Assembly: GCF_900215145.1 (NCBI RefSeq) | Contig: NZ_OBDO01000004.1 | Location: 310,001 to 374,000 of the forward strand | From: Geodermatophilus sabuli | GTDB taxonomy: Bacteria > Actinomycetota > Actinomycetes > Mycobacteriales > Geodermatophilaceae | Reading direction: 5' to 3' | DNA length: 64,000 nt | Part shown: piece after piece, positions 35,721 to 44,029 of the stretch | Numbering within the stretch: position 1 is the stretch's first letter | How the letters are laid out: each line of letters starts with the position of its first letter | The notes under the pieces: model-generated | Told to the model about the DNA's origin: nothing | Database searches by the model: none | The model's input: the letters and a program-made list of their open reading frames with translations, nothing else | Program-made: the position numbers and the translations under genes

Positions 35721-36971
35721 CTACCGGTTGAGGCGGTTCTCCTCGTCCCGCTTCCACATCTCGAGCAGCCCCCGGTAGTGCGCGATGAAGTGGTCGTGCT
35801 CGTGCGGGGGGAACGTGGACCGCACCGTGTCGACGAGGAGCCGGTCGAAGTCGGGACCGCGCACCCAGTCGAGCATGACCTCGTCGAGGTGCGGGAGCCG
35901 GCTGGCGCAGAAATCGGAGTAGGCCTCCGTCTGGAAGTACTCGTTCGCCAGCCCGCGGTAGGCCTGCAGCTTCTCCCCGTAGCTCAGGTCGGCCCGATCG
36001 GCGATGTCGAAGAACCGCCGGGTCTCGAGGTCCAGCCGCGGCCGGCGGCCGGTGGCCGTGCAGAACACCGACCACCGGATGAGCGCCTTGATGGCCCACG
36101 GGAAGTAGTAGTGCAGGCTGGTCAGCGCGATGTCGGGGCAGGCGTTGGCATAGTCGATCGGATAGACCACGCCGTCGCGGATGAGGGTCTCGCAGGAGTT
36201 GAACTCCCAGCGGAAGAACGCGTTCACCAGCTTGCCGATGGTGACCGTCTCCTCACCGGTGGCCGCGTCCAGGAAGCCGTGGGAGACCGAGTACCGGCCG
36301 TGCATCGGCTGGTCGGGGTCGAAGTTCATGACCATCGTCTCGGCGCCGATGGACAGGCTCCGCGCGAAGACGTCGTAGCCGGCCACCGCCTTCTGCAGGT
36401 GCATCAGGCGCTGCCCGGAGGCGTCGTACGCCCGCTGCAGCTCCTCGGGATTGCGGATCATCGTGACGCCCACCCACGCGCCCCCGTCGTACGGCTTCAT
36501 GAACAGCGGATAACCCAGGCGTTCGGCGATCGCCGCCAGGTCGAACGGCCGGTTGTACTTCTCCGCCGTGTACGCGTACTTGGCATGCTCGGGCGGGTTC
36601 TTGTACGGCACCAGCACCGTGTCCGGTACGCGCAGCCCCAGCCGCAGCATGGCGCAGTACGCCGCGTGCTTCTCCATGCTCTGGAAGGTGAAGGGGCTGT
36701 TGAGCAGGTAGACGTCGTCCATGAGCGCGGCCTTCTTCAGCCACTCACGGGGGTGGTAGTACCAGTAGGCCAGGCGGTCGATGACCAGGTCGTAGCGCGG
36801 CTTGGCGCACAGGTCGAACGGCTCGACCGTGATCCGCTCGACGTCGTACTGGTGAGCGGCGCCGGTCCCGTCGTGCACGGTGCCGAGGCGGCGCACGATC
36901 GCCTCGAAGGCGGTCGGCCAGTCCTCCTCGGTCCCGAGCAGCAACCCGATGAGGTGCTGGTGATCGGACAT
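35721..36971 (-). CDS. ATP-grasp ligase 4 of locus B (divergent type)
   Basis: The 416-aa protein has an ATP-grasp-like core: FDLAAIAERLGYPLFMKPYDGG near 146-167 (ATP lysine in MKPYDGG), then GVTMIRNPEEL, and YPIDYANACPD near 290 in the place of the metal-binding acid. It lacks the HMEW and RPPG signatures of ligases 1-3, so it is a different subfamily. The last 80 residues are helical and polar. GGAGGAG precedes the ATG. The M20 gene lies 68 bases upstream on the same strand, so they form an operon. Confidence 0.82.
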   Translation of the reverse strand: MSDHQHLIGLLLGTEEDWPTAFEAIVRRLGTVHDGTGAAHQYDVERITVEPFDLCAKPRYDLVIDRLAYWYYHPREWLKKAALMDDVYLLNSPFTFQSMEKHAAYCAMLRLGLRVPDTVLVPYKNPPEHAKYAYTAEKYNRPFDLAAIAERLGYPLFMKPYDGGAWVGVTMIRNPEELQRAYDASGQRLMHLQKAVAGYDVFARSLSIGAETMVMNFDPDQPMHGRYSVSHGFLDAATGEETVTIGKLVNAFFRWEFNSCETLIRDGVVYPIDYANACPDIALTSLHYYFPWAIKALIRWSVFCTATGRRPRLDLETRRFFDIADRADLSYGEKLQAYRGLANEYFQTEAYSDFCASRLPHLDEVMLDWVRGPDFDRLLVDTVRSTFPPHEHDHFIAHYRGLLEMWKRDEENRLNR

Positions 36972-37039
36972 CGACGCTCCTCCAACGGTGGCGGGGCCTC
37001 CCGCGTCGCTCCAGTGACCTGGGCGGACGCGGACGGATC

Positions 37040-38455
37040 CTAAGTCCGGCCCGGGATCCCTGCGAGTTCGCGCCAGAGGTGCGCGGCCGCCTCGGCCCCG
37101 CGGTGCAGCATGGGCAGCAGCACCCGCTCGTTGGGCGAGTGGATCCGATCGGTGGGCAGCCCCGCACCCAGGAACAGCAGCGGAGCGCCGAGTTGCTCGA
37201 CCAGGTCGGCCTCCGGTCCGCTGCCGCCCTCGCGCAGGTAGAGCACCTCGTCGGGATCGCCGTCCCAGGCCTGGGCGATCGCCCGCCGCAGGGCGGCCAT
37301 GCCGGGCGAGTCGAGGTCGCTGGCGCACGGCGCGACGCCGGCCTTCCCGATCAGCACCTCGGCGGTGACCCCCTCCGGCAGCCGCTGGTCGACCCAGGCG
37401 CGGACCTGGTCGGCGATGTCCGCAGGTGCCTGGTCGGCCACCAGCCGGAAGCTGATCTTCGCGTGCGCCTCGGCCGGGATGATCGTCTTGTGGCCCGGGC
37501 CCTGGTAGCCGCCCCACATGCCGTTGACCTCCGCGGTGGGCCGGGCGCCGGTCCGTTCCAGGGTGCTGAACCCGGCTTCTCCGTACGCCGCGGAGCCCGC
37601 CGCCGGCCCGGCCAGCCACGCCTGCTCGTCGAACGGCACGCGGGCCATGAGGTCGCGTTCGCGGTCGGACAGCGGGCGGACCTTGTCGTAGAAGCCGGGC
37701 AGCGTGACCCGGCCCTGCTCGTCGTGCAGGCTCGCCAGCAGCTCGGCCATGGCGTGCAGCGGGTTGGGCACCGCGCCGCCGAACGAGCCGGAGTGCAGGT
37801 CGACGGCGGGTCCGCGCAGGGTGATCTCGGCGCCGGCCAGCCCGCGCATCGAGACGACGGCGCTGGGGACGTCGGGTGCGGCCATCCCGGTGTCGCTGAC
37901 CACGACGACGTCGCAGTCCAGCCGGGCCCGCCGCTCCGCCAGCAGTGCGGCGAAGTGCCGCGACCCGGACTCCTCCTCGCCCTCGACGAGCAGTTTCACG
38001 GTCACGGCCGGGGTGTCCCGACCGGTCGCGGCCAGGTGGGCGCGCATGCCGAGCAGGTGCATGGCGACGTTGCCCTTGTCGTCGATCGCGCCGCGGGCGT
38101 GCAGCTCCGGGCCGTCCGGTCCTTCGACGACCGTCGGCTCGAACGGCGGGTGCACCCACAGCTCCAGCGGGTCCACCGGCTGCACGTCGTGGTGCCCGTA
38201 CACGAGCGCGACCGGGGCCCCGGGATCGCCCGACGGCCACTCGGCGTAGACCGCGGGCGCGCCGGGCGTCGGCCAGATCTCGACCGTGGGGAAGCCGACC
38301 CGGCGCAGCGCCTCGGCCAGCCACTCGGCGCTGCGGGCGACGTCGGGGGCGTGCGCGGGATCGGCGGAGATCGACGGGATCCGCAGCCAGGCGTCGAGAT
38401 CGGCGCGCAGGTCGTCGTGGCAGGCGGTCACGAACTCGCGCTCGGGGTTGGTCAC
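37040..38455 (-). CDS. M20 family metallopeptidase (dipeptidase type)
   Basis: The 471-aa zinc peptidase has LVYGHHDVQP near 90-99 (first metal ligands and catalytic Asp), GAIDDKGN near 125 (bridging Asp), LVEGEEESGS near 155 (catalytic and metal Glu), a dimerisation domain (about 200-330) and a C-terminal LREGGSGPEADL with IHSPNE for the last histidine near 440. Enzymes of this shape cleave dipeptides or deacylate amino acids. GTG start. It is first in an operon with ATP-grasp 4 and is intact, unlike the M20 gene in locus A. Confidence 0.9.
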   Translation of the reverse strand: MTNPEREFVTACHDDLRADLDAWLRIPSISADPAHAPDVARSAEWLAEALRRVGFPTVEIWPTPGAPAVYAEWPSGDPGAPVALVYGHHDVQPVDPLELWVHPPFEPTVVEGPDGPELHARGAIDDKGNVAMHLLGMRAHLAATGRDTPAVTVKLLVEGEEESGSRHFAALLAERRARLDCDVVVVSDTGMAAPDVPSAVVSMRGLAGAEITLRGPAVDLHSGSFGGAVPNPLHAMAELLASLHDEQGRVTLPGFYDKVRPLSDRERDLMARVPFDEQAWLAGPAAGSAAYGEAGFSTLERTGARPTAEVNGMWGGYQGPGHKTIIPAEAHAKISFRLVADQAPADIADQVRAWVDQRLPEGVTAEVLIGKAGVAPCASDLDSPGMAALRRAIAQAWDGDPDEVLYLREGGSGPEADLVEQLGAPLLFLGAGLPTDRIHSPNERVLLPMLHRGAEAAAHLWRELAGIPGRT

Positions 38456-38623
38456 GACCTCGGACCGTAGCCCGCTGCCGAGGACGTCCCGCTGCCGTCC
38501 ACCGCATACGGCGAACCACTGCCTTCGGGGGTGGTCACGGCACGTCGCTGCCGACGGTGATCGCTGCGAGCCGGCCACCGACGTCGACGACCCAGCGGTT
38601 CCGGTTGCGCTCACACACCTCGA

Positions 38624-38648
38624 GGCGCCTGCTCCGCAGGCAGGCGCC
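38624..38648. terminator. Hairpin past the vapC stop
   Basis: GGCGCCTG (38624-38631) and CAGGCGCC (38641-38648) are perfect 8-bp arms around a 9-base loop. It lies about 70 bases past the leftward vapC stop and next to repeat copy E. It is a candidate terminator for vapBC. Confidence 0.5.
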
Positions 38649-38652
38649 AACC

Positions 38653-38684
38653 GTGTGCGTGTGTGGCGTGTCCCCCTCGGACAC
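38653..38684 (+). repeat. Dispersed hairpin repeat, copy E (hairpin 1 only)
   Basis: GTGTGCGTGTGTGGC lead, then GTGTCC-CCCTC-GGACAC at 38668-38684. Hairpin 2 is not recognisable. It lies 31 bases past the vapC stop. Confidence 0.7.
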
Positions 38685-38714
38685 CAGTTCGATGCACACC
38701 GATCGCCTCTGGCG

Positions 38715-39137
38715 CTACGCGGTTCCGCGTGGCAGCACCCATCGGTGCTCGAAGTCGAGGACCTCGGCAGCGATCTCGAAGTCGCTGTCGTAGTGCAGGA
38801 CCGTCGACCCGTGCTCGGCTGCCAGCACCGCGGTCAGCAGGTCGGCGACGCCGACCGCTCGATGCCGCCCCGTCCGAGCCAGGACGCGCTGCGCGTCGAG
38901 TGCACGCTGCCAGTGACCATCGTCCGTCGCCAGGTACTCGTACGCCTCGCGGCGGTCGGCCCGCACCTGCTCGTACTCACCCGGGCTGCGCGCGCTGTAG
39001 AGCGCCTCGGCATCCAGGGTGGCGCAGGTGGCCACCAGGCCGCCGGTGATCAGTGGCTCCAACCGCTCCGCCACGGCGGTCAGCCGCATCCGGGCCGCCG
39101 CGCTGGTGTCGATGAGGAACCGGGCGATCACCGCCAT
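38715..39137 (-). CDS. vapC: VapC-type PIN-domain toxin
   Basis: The 140-aa PIN ribonuclease has FLIDTSAAAR near 7 (first acidic residue), LDAEALYSAR near 41-50 (second), GVADLLTAVLAA near 95 (third acidic residue) and HYDSDFE near 114 (fourth). The four-acid constellation is complete, so it should be an active Mg-dependent endoribonuclease. Its start overlaps the antitoxin 3' end by 10 bases, the usual vapBC arrangement. Confidence 0.9.
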   Translation of the reverse strand: MAVIARFLIDTSAAARMRLTAVAERLEPLITGGLVATCATLDAEALYSARSPGEYEQVRADRREAYEYLATDDGHWQRALDAQRVLARTGRHRAVGVADLLTAVLAAEHGSTVLHYDSDFEIAAEVLDFEHRWVLPRGTA

Positions 39138-39334
39138 ACGTCAGCGCGCTGGCCCGGATCCGCCATGGCCTCGAGCCCACCCTCCCGCAGCCAGGCCACC
39201 TGCCGGGCGCGTGCGGCCGCGTTCGCCGCCTGCCGCAAGGCGGCGCGGACCGTGTCCGACACCCCAGTGGTGTTCAGCTCGCGTTGGGCCAGCGCCAGCA
39301 GCTCGTCATCCAGGTCGATCAAGCGCTTCGTCAT
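39128..39334 (-). CDS. vapB: VapB-type antitoxin
   Basis: The 68-aa protein has a ribbon-helix-helix start (MTKRLIDLDDELLALAQREL, then NTTGVSDTVRAALRQAA) and a C-terminal toxin-binding tail LREGGLEAMADPGQRADVW. This is the VapB type in which the tail blocks the VapC active site. GGGGGGAG precedes ATG 39334; the open frame further upstream crosses the operator region and is not coding. Confidence 0.9.
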   Translation of the reverse strand: MTKRLIDLDDELLALAQRELNTTGVSDTVRAALRQAANAAARARQVAWLREGGLEAMADPGQRADVWR

Positions 39335-39352
39335 CCCGGACTCCCCCCACCG

Positions 39353-39382
39353 GATATATATCAAGCCAGTGCAGCATATATG
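39353..39382. promoter_or_regulatory. vapBC operator/promoter
   Basis: Two perfect AT palindromes, GATATATATC (39353-39362) and CATATATG (39375-39382), lie 19-48 bases upstream of vapB. They stand out in a very GC-rich region. Spacing and position fit a -10 region and a twin operator bound by the VapBC complex for autoregulation. Confidence 0.65.
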
Positions 39383-39429
39383 GACGCATCGATCTCGCAC
39401 GATCAGTCGGTGACGTCGAGCGCGTATCC

Positions 39430-39508
39430 GTGTGCGTGTGCGTGTCGCCCCTCGGACACAAGATCGCCCCGGTGTTCCCGCAGCTCAGGACGCCGGGGCG
39501 TCTCCATG
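39430..39508 (+). repeat. Dispersed two-hairpin repeat, copy D
   Basis: The best-preserved copy: GTGTGCGTGTGC lead, hairpin 1 at 39442-39459, and hairpin 2 at 39465-39500 with a 13-pair stem CGCCCCGGTGTTC / GGACGCCGGGGCG (two G-T pairs) around loop CCGCAGCTCA. It lies between the vapB promoter and the end of the SDR gene. Confidence 0.85.
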
Positions 39509-39703
39509 TCCGGCGAGGCCGGATCAGGGGCCGTGAGTTCGAACCAGACGCTGATCGCCGCGAACCCGGCGCACCGCAGGGCGACGAGGAGCCCGACGGC
39601 GACCACGAAGGGGCCGGGCGGGGTGAGCCCCCGTGGTTCGACGGTCGGCCTGATCTCGGTCGTGTCCGTGATCTCGGGGGTCCGCGTGGTCGCGGGAGCT
39701 CGG

Positions 39704-40530
39704 TCATGGGCCGACCCGTGTGCGTGGGTGAGGGACGTGATCCGATCGGTCCGGGTCGAGCAGGTCGACGCGGACATCGACCGTGCCTGGCAACCGGGCC
39801 AGCCAGGAATCGAACGTCGTGGTCCCCAACCGTGCGGACAGTCCCGGCAGGAGCACCTCGCCGGCCGCCTCGACGCCGAAAGGACCATCGCGCCAGCTCG
39901 GCACCAGGCGGGGCGGTCCTGCTCGACGGCGAGGATGCGCCGCGCCATGTCGACGAAGTCCTGCGGCTCGGGCCCCGCGAGATCCGGAGCCCGGCCGCGG
40001 GGCGGGCCGGTGACCAGCTCGGCCAGGACGACGGCGACGTCCTGCACGGCCACTGGCTGGACCAGCAGCGGCGGGATCGTGGCGGCCCCCTGGCTCCTCG
40101 TCCAGCCCACGACCATGGCGGGAAGCTCGAAGAACTGGGTGGCGCGCTGGATCGTCCACGGGACGGGTCCACCTCGTACCAGGGTCTCCTGGCGCCGCTT
40201 GCCGTGGTAGTGGCCGTTGCCACGGATCCGGTCGAGCCCCACGATCGAGAGCACCACGTGGTGGCCCACGCCGGCGCGTTCCTCCGCCGCGAGCAGGTTG
40301 CAGGTGGCGCTCTCGAAGAATCGCTCGGCCTCGGCCGGGTCGGTCGCAGCCGTGTTGGTCACGTCCACCACGGCATCGACGCCGTCCAGTGCCTTCTCCA
40401 GGCCTGTTCCGGTCAGGAGGTCCACGCCGGTCGAGCGCGACACACGGACCACGGCGTGGCCCCGGTGCTCCAGGACGCCGACCGTCGCTCCGCCGACCAG
40501 GCCCGTGGCGCCGGCCACTGCTATCCGCAT
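39704..40530 (-). pseudogene. NmrA-type SDR oxidoreductase gene with a one-base frameshift
   Basis: From ATG 40530 the frame encodes an atypical SDR: MRIAVAGATGLVGG (NAD(P) motif), VLSIVGLDRI near 95, HGKRRQETLV with the active-site-like lysine, and PQDFVDMARRILA near 195. Right after AVEQDRP the conserved C-terminus (LVPSWRDGPFGVEAAGEVLLPG, here split for length, then TTTFDSWLARLPG) continues in another frame down to a stop at 39704. Adding one C in the run CGCCCCGCC (39906-39915 on the + strand, GGCGGGGCG) restores it. It is either a recent mutation or a sequencing error. The start overlaps the upstream glycosyltransferase stop, in an operon. Confidence 0.75.
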
Positions 40531-41699
40531 GGCATCCATCCCTTCCCGAACGGCTCAGAGAGCTCGTTCTCCGCCGTCGTCGTCGCGGCGATCAGCAGTT
40601 CCGCGGCCGCCCTCGCCCCGTCGGTTCCGACATCACCGGCCACCGCGGTCGCCCGCGCGCGGGTCTCAGGGGTCAGGACCGTCCTCAGCGCGGCCGACAG
40701 GGACCGGACGGTGGGCGTCGGACCGTCGTGAGCAGCGCCGATGCCGAGTTCGGCGACCCGGTGAGCCCAGTAGGTCTGGTCACCTCCCTGGGGCACCACC
40801 ACCTGCGGCGCGCCGGCGCGGGCCGCGGTGGTCGTCGTACCCGCGCCGCCGTGGTGCACGACGGCAGCCACCCGGCCGAACAGCTCCTGCTGGTTGACCT
40901 CCCCGATGACGAGGCAGTCGTCCTGGTCGTCGACCGGGGCCAGCCCGGCCCAACCACGTCCCACGAGCACCCGGCGGTCCTGCGCACGGATCGCCTCGAC
41001 GGCCGCCCGCACGCTGTCCGCCCCCACGGTCCGCATGCTGCCGAACCCCAGGTAGACCGGCGGTTCGCCGGCGTCCAGGAACGTCAGCGACTCGGCCGGG
41101 AGTGGCCGTTCGTCGGGCAGGATCCAGGCACCGGTCTGCACGACATCGAAACGCTCCGGCCCGCGCCACGGGGCCAGTGCCGAGTCGGCGGCGAGCAAGG
41201 GCCGGGACGTGAACAGGAACCCGCCGACGTCACCGACCGGTGGCAGACCGATCGAGGCCCGGTGGCTGTTGATCGGCTCCCCGAACAGGTCGTCGAAGTC
41301 CTGGCCGTCCAGGCCATCGAGCACGTCGGGGCAGAAGAGGACGTACCGGTAGGCGATGCCCAGCTGCTCGGCCACCGACGGCCCGACGAACTGCGACATG
41401 GCGGTCGCCAGGATCACGTCGCTTCCCGCGGCCGCCTCGGCCACCGTGTCGTACTGGGCGGCGATGAAGTCAGCGACGCGCTGCGGACGTTCCTCCGCGG
41501 TCGGCGGCCGCTCCCACGAGCGCCACGGCTCGTCGAAAGGCACCAGCGGCACGCCTTCGCGGGCCAGGAGCTCCGTGAACTCCTCGTCCGGAGGTGCGCA
41601 CATCCGCACATCCGCGCCGAGCGCCTGCACCTGCACCGCGAGCGCCACGAGCGGTTCGACGTCCCCACGTGACCCGTACGTCGACAGCAACACGCGCAT
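40521..41699 (-). CDS. UGT/MGT-type glycosyltransferase (GT1 family)
   Basis: The 392-aa protein has the GT-B fold: MRVLLSTYGSRGDVEPLVAL at the start, VYLGFGSM near 215, and the nucleotide-sugar motif VVHHGGAGTTTTAARAGAP, then VPQGGDQTYWAHRV near 290-330. It resembles erythromycin/vancomycin-class and sterol glycosyltransferases that act on small lipophilic acceptors. The sugar and acceptor are unknown. It follows the ECF41 gene by 44 bases in the same operon. Confidence 0.9.
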   Translation of the reverse strand: MRVLLSTYGSRGDVEPLVALAVQVQALGADVRMCAPPDEEFTELLAREGVPLVPFDEPWRSWERPPTAEERPQRVADFIAAQYDTVAEAAAGSDVILATAMSQFVGPSVAEQLGIAYRYVLFCPDVLDGLDGQDFDDLFGEPINSHRASIGLPPVGDVGGFLFTSRPLLAADSALAPWRGPERFDVVQTGAWILPDERPLPAESLTFLDAGEPPVYLGFGSMRTVGADSVRAAVEAIRAQDRRVLVGRGWAGLAPVDDQDDCLVIGEVNQQELFGRVAAVVHHGGAGTTTTAARAGAPQVVVPQGGDQTYWAHRVAELGIGAAHDGPTPTVRSLSAALRTVLTPETRARATAVAGDVGTDGARAAAELLIAATTTAENELSEPFGKGWMPCG

Positions 41700-41743
41700 G
41701 CCGGGTACTCCCCCCATCCGTTCGCGAGCGCGCGCCCCGGCGC

Positions 41744-42661
41744 TCAGTGACCGTGGGCCTCCTTGACCTCCCGGTGGAGGACCCAGGCGTCCGCCACCGG
41801 ACCCAGGTGCCGGAGCTTGTCGGGGTTGCCCACCGAGCGGACGGTCTGGATCTGCCCGCCCAGCACGTCGAGTGCGAAGGTGAAGGCCACCCTGCCCTCG
41901 CGGTCCCGGAGGATCGCGCCGGGCTGACCATTGACCTCGCGCTGCTCGAGCGTCGCGCCGACGCGGGCGAGCCTGGTGAAGATCGCCGCGAGCAGGCGCG
42001 CGACCTTGTCCACGCCCACCACGGCGCGGCTCAGCGCGGGGGCCTTGCCTCCGGCGTCGCCCACCAGCTGGACGTCCGCGGCGAGCACCTCCCTCAGCCC
42101 CTCGACATCGCCGTCGCGGAACGCGTCGAAGAACCGGGCCGCCAGCACGTCCCGCGCCTGGCGGTCCACCTCGAACCGTGGCCGTCCGCTGTCGATGTGG
42201 TTCCGAGCCCTCACCAGCAGCTGGCGGCAGGCCGCCTCCGATCGACCCACGGCAGCGGCCACGTCGGCGAAGTCGTAGGCGAAGACCTCGCGCAGCACGA
42301 ACACCGCGCGCTCGAGCGGCGACAGCCGTTCGAGCAGCAGCAGAGCCGCCATGGACAAGGAGTCCGCCAGCTCCGCCGACCGGGCCGGATCCTCGTACGG
42401 ATCGGTCAGCAAGGGCTCGGGCAACCACTCCCCCACGTACTGCTCGCGCCGGACGCGCGCCGAACGGAGGACGTCGATCGAGATCCTGGTGACCACCGCG
42501 GAGAGGAAGGCCCGGGGTGACCTGGGCCGTGTCGGAGTGGCCTCGTAGCGCAACCAGGCCTCCTGAACCGCGTCCTCCGCCTCGGCCACGCTGCCGAGCA
42601 GGCGGTAGGAGAGGGAGAAGAGCAGGGGCTTGAGCTCCTCGAACTCCTCGGTGCGGCTCAC
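41744..42661 (-). CDS. ECF41-type RNA polymerase sigma factor (SigJ-like)
   Basis: The 305-aa protein has sigma region 2 (LFSLSYRLLGSVAEAEDAVQEAWLR split here; residues 10-80), region 4 (about 105-165: LSPLERAVFVLREVFAYDF, then EAACRQLLVRAR) and a C-terminal SnoaL-like domain (about 185-305) with the NPDKLRHL motif near 285. ECF41 factors carry their own regulatory domain in place of an anti-sigma factor. They often sit beside oxidoreductase or epimerase genes, as here. GTG 42661 has AAGGGGGA 6 bases upstream. Confidence 0.9.
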   Translation of the reverse strand: MSRTEEFEELKPLLFSLSYRLLGSVAEAEDAVQEAWLRYEATPTRPRSPRAFLSAVVTRISIDVLRSARVRREQYVGEWLPEPLLTDPYEDPARSAELADSLSMAALLLLERLSPLERAVFVLREVFAYDFADVAAAVGRSEAACRQLLVRARNHIDSGRPRFEVDRQARDVLAARFFDAFRDGDVEGLREVLAADVQLVGDAGGKAPALSRAVVGVDKVARLLAAIFTRLARVGATLEQREVNGQPGAILRDREGRVAFTFALDVLGGQIQTVRSVGNPDKLRHLGPVADAWVLHREVKEAHGH

Positions 42662-42678
42662 GACATCCCCCTTCGCCG

Positions 42679-43593
42679 TCACGCCAGGTCCTCCGTGAAA
42701 CCCTGGCGCCACGAGGGGTGGCGCAACACCCAGCCCAGCTCCTGCTTCGCCTTGGCGTTGGAGAAGCCCCGCCCCTCCGTCATCATGCCGACCGCCATGT
42801 CGCCGGCCACCACGCGAGCGAGCCACGCCGGGATCCGCAGTGGAGGCTTGGCCCCCGCACACTCGGCGAGGAAGGGCAGCCACTCCGAGACCGGCGCCGG
42901 CTCGTCATCGACGATGTTGTAGACGCCCGTGCAGTCCTGCTCCACCGCCAGGACCGTTGCACTGGCCGCGTCGTCCACGTGGACCCACGAGGTGTACCCG
43001 GTGCCCCCTCCCACGATCGGGAGCAGCCGCCTGCGCACCAACCCGATCTGGTCGTCGTTGGCCCCCGCTCCGTAGAAGGCGCCATAGCGCAGGGCGACCC
43101 CGCCGGCCCCGGTGACGACCTGCTCCAGGTGGGCGATCGCCTTGGTCCCCTCGGTCACCTCGAGAGGGTCGTCCTCGGTCTTGACCCACCCGCCCTCACG
43201 TGCACCGTTGAAGCTGCCGTGGCTCTGGGTCACGACCCGCGCGCCGCCGACTGCCAGAGCGGCGTCCAGCAGGTGTTCGATCCCCTCGGCGCGGAGCCGG
43301 TTCGTGGCCGCGAAGAACCGGTCGGGCCTCCGCGGGTTGGCCTTGCCTGCGTGTCGTCCTGAGAGACCGGTCATCTGGTTGACGATGACGTCCGGCTTGG
43401 CCGCCGCGACCACCTCCCCGACCGACAGCGGGTCGAGCCCGTTCATGACACGCCCGTCGGCGCCGAGCCGCTCCAGCAGTTCCACCTTGGCGGGATCCGT
43501 GGTCGTCGCGCTCACCTGATGGCCCCGCGCGACGAGTGCGGACACCACGACGCGACCGATGACCCCGCTTCCACCTGCCACCAACACTCGCAT
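42679..43593 (-). CDS. NAD-dependent epimerase/dehydratase family protein
   Basis: The 304-aa extended-SDR protein has MRVLVAGGSGVIGRVVVSAL (Rossmann glycine motif), VNQMTGLSG near 92, LRYGAFYGAG near 170 and WVHVDDAASAT near 206. The catalytic Tyr of the canonical YxxxK motif is not obvious (the TKAIAHLEQVV segment suggests A/H at that place), so activity may be altered. It is first in the operon epimerase, ECF41, glycosyltransferase, SDR. Confidence 0.85.
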   Translation of the reverse strand: MRVLVAGGSGVIGRVVVSALVARGHQVSATTTDPAKVELLERLGADGRVMNGLDPLSVGEVVAAAKPDVIVNQMTGLSGRHAGKANPRRPDRFFAATNRLRAEGIEHLLDAALAVGGARVVTQSHGSFNGAREGGWVKTEDDPLEVTEGTKAIAHLEQVVTGAGGVALRYGAFYGAGANDDQIGLVRRRLLPIVGGGTGYTSWVHVDDAASATVLAVEQDCTGVYNIVDDEPAPVSEWLPFLAECAGAKPPLRIPAWLARVVAGDMAVGMMTEGRGFSNAKAKQELGWVLRHPSWRQGFTEDLA

Positions 43594-44029
43594 CTCCAGC
43601 TCCCGTCTCGTCTCGTCACCGGTATGGAGAAGACGAGACAGCGCGGCCTCCTGTGACGTGCACGTCGCTGCAGCCGCAGAGTCCGCCGGCTGGCTGCACC
43701 CGGTCGGGTGGGGAGGGAGCGTGACGTGCCCTGCCGGTCCTGCAGAGTTCGGCACCGCCCCGCGGCGCCGCCGTCGGCCGTCTGCGACCTGACGGTCCTG
43801 GCCGCGCACTCGCCGCGCACGTGCCCATTCCGCTGTGGTCTGGACCGGGCGGCCCGAGCAGAGCCCCGCGATGGCGGCGTCGCGATGGGCGATCGGGGAA
43901 CCAGGACCAGGATCACGGTCATCAGACCGGAGTCTCGTCCGAGCGAGTGGACGCGGCGGACTCCCTGGCGCGGCCGAGCGATGAGCTGTAGGCAGGAGGT
44001 GTTCCGGCCGTCGCTGAGGGAGCTGTCCC
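43594..44029. other. Divergent intergenic region, unrecognised
   Basis: About 436 bases lie between the epimerase start and the 47-aa gene start. It should hold the promoter of the ECF41 operon. I see no repeat or hairpin, and the open frames on either strand match nothing known. Confidence 0.4.

Noticed and set aside
36972-38519. Upstream extension of the ATP-grasp 4 frame to 932 codons.
   Set aside because: The extension is antisense-like debris lying in another frame of the M20 gene; the ATG at 36971 has a strong ribosome binding site.
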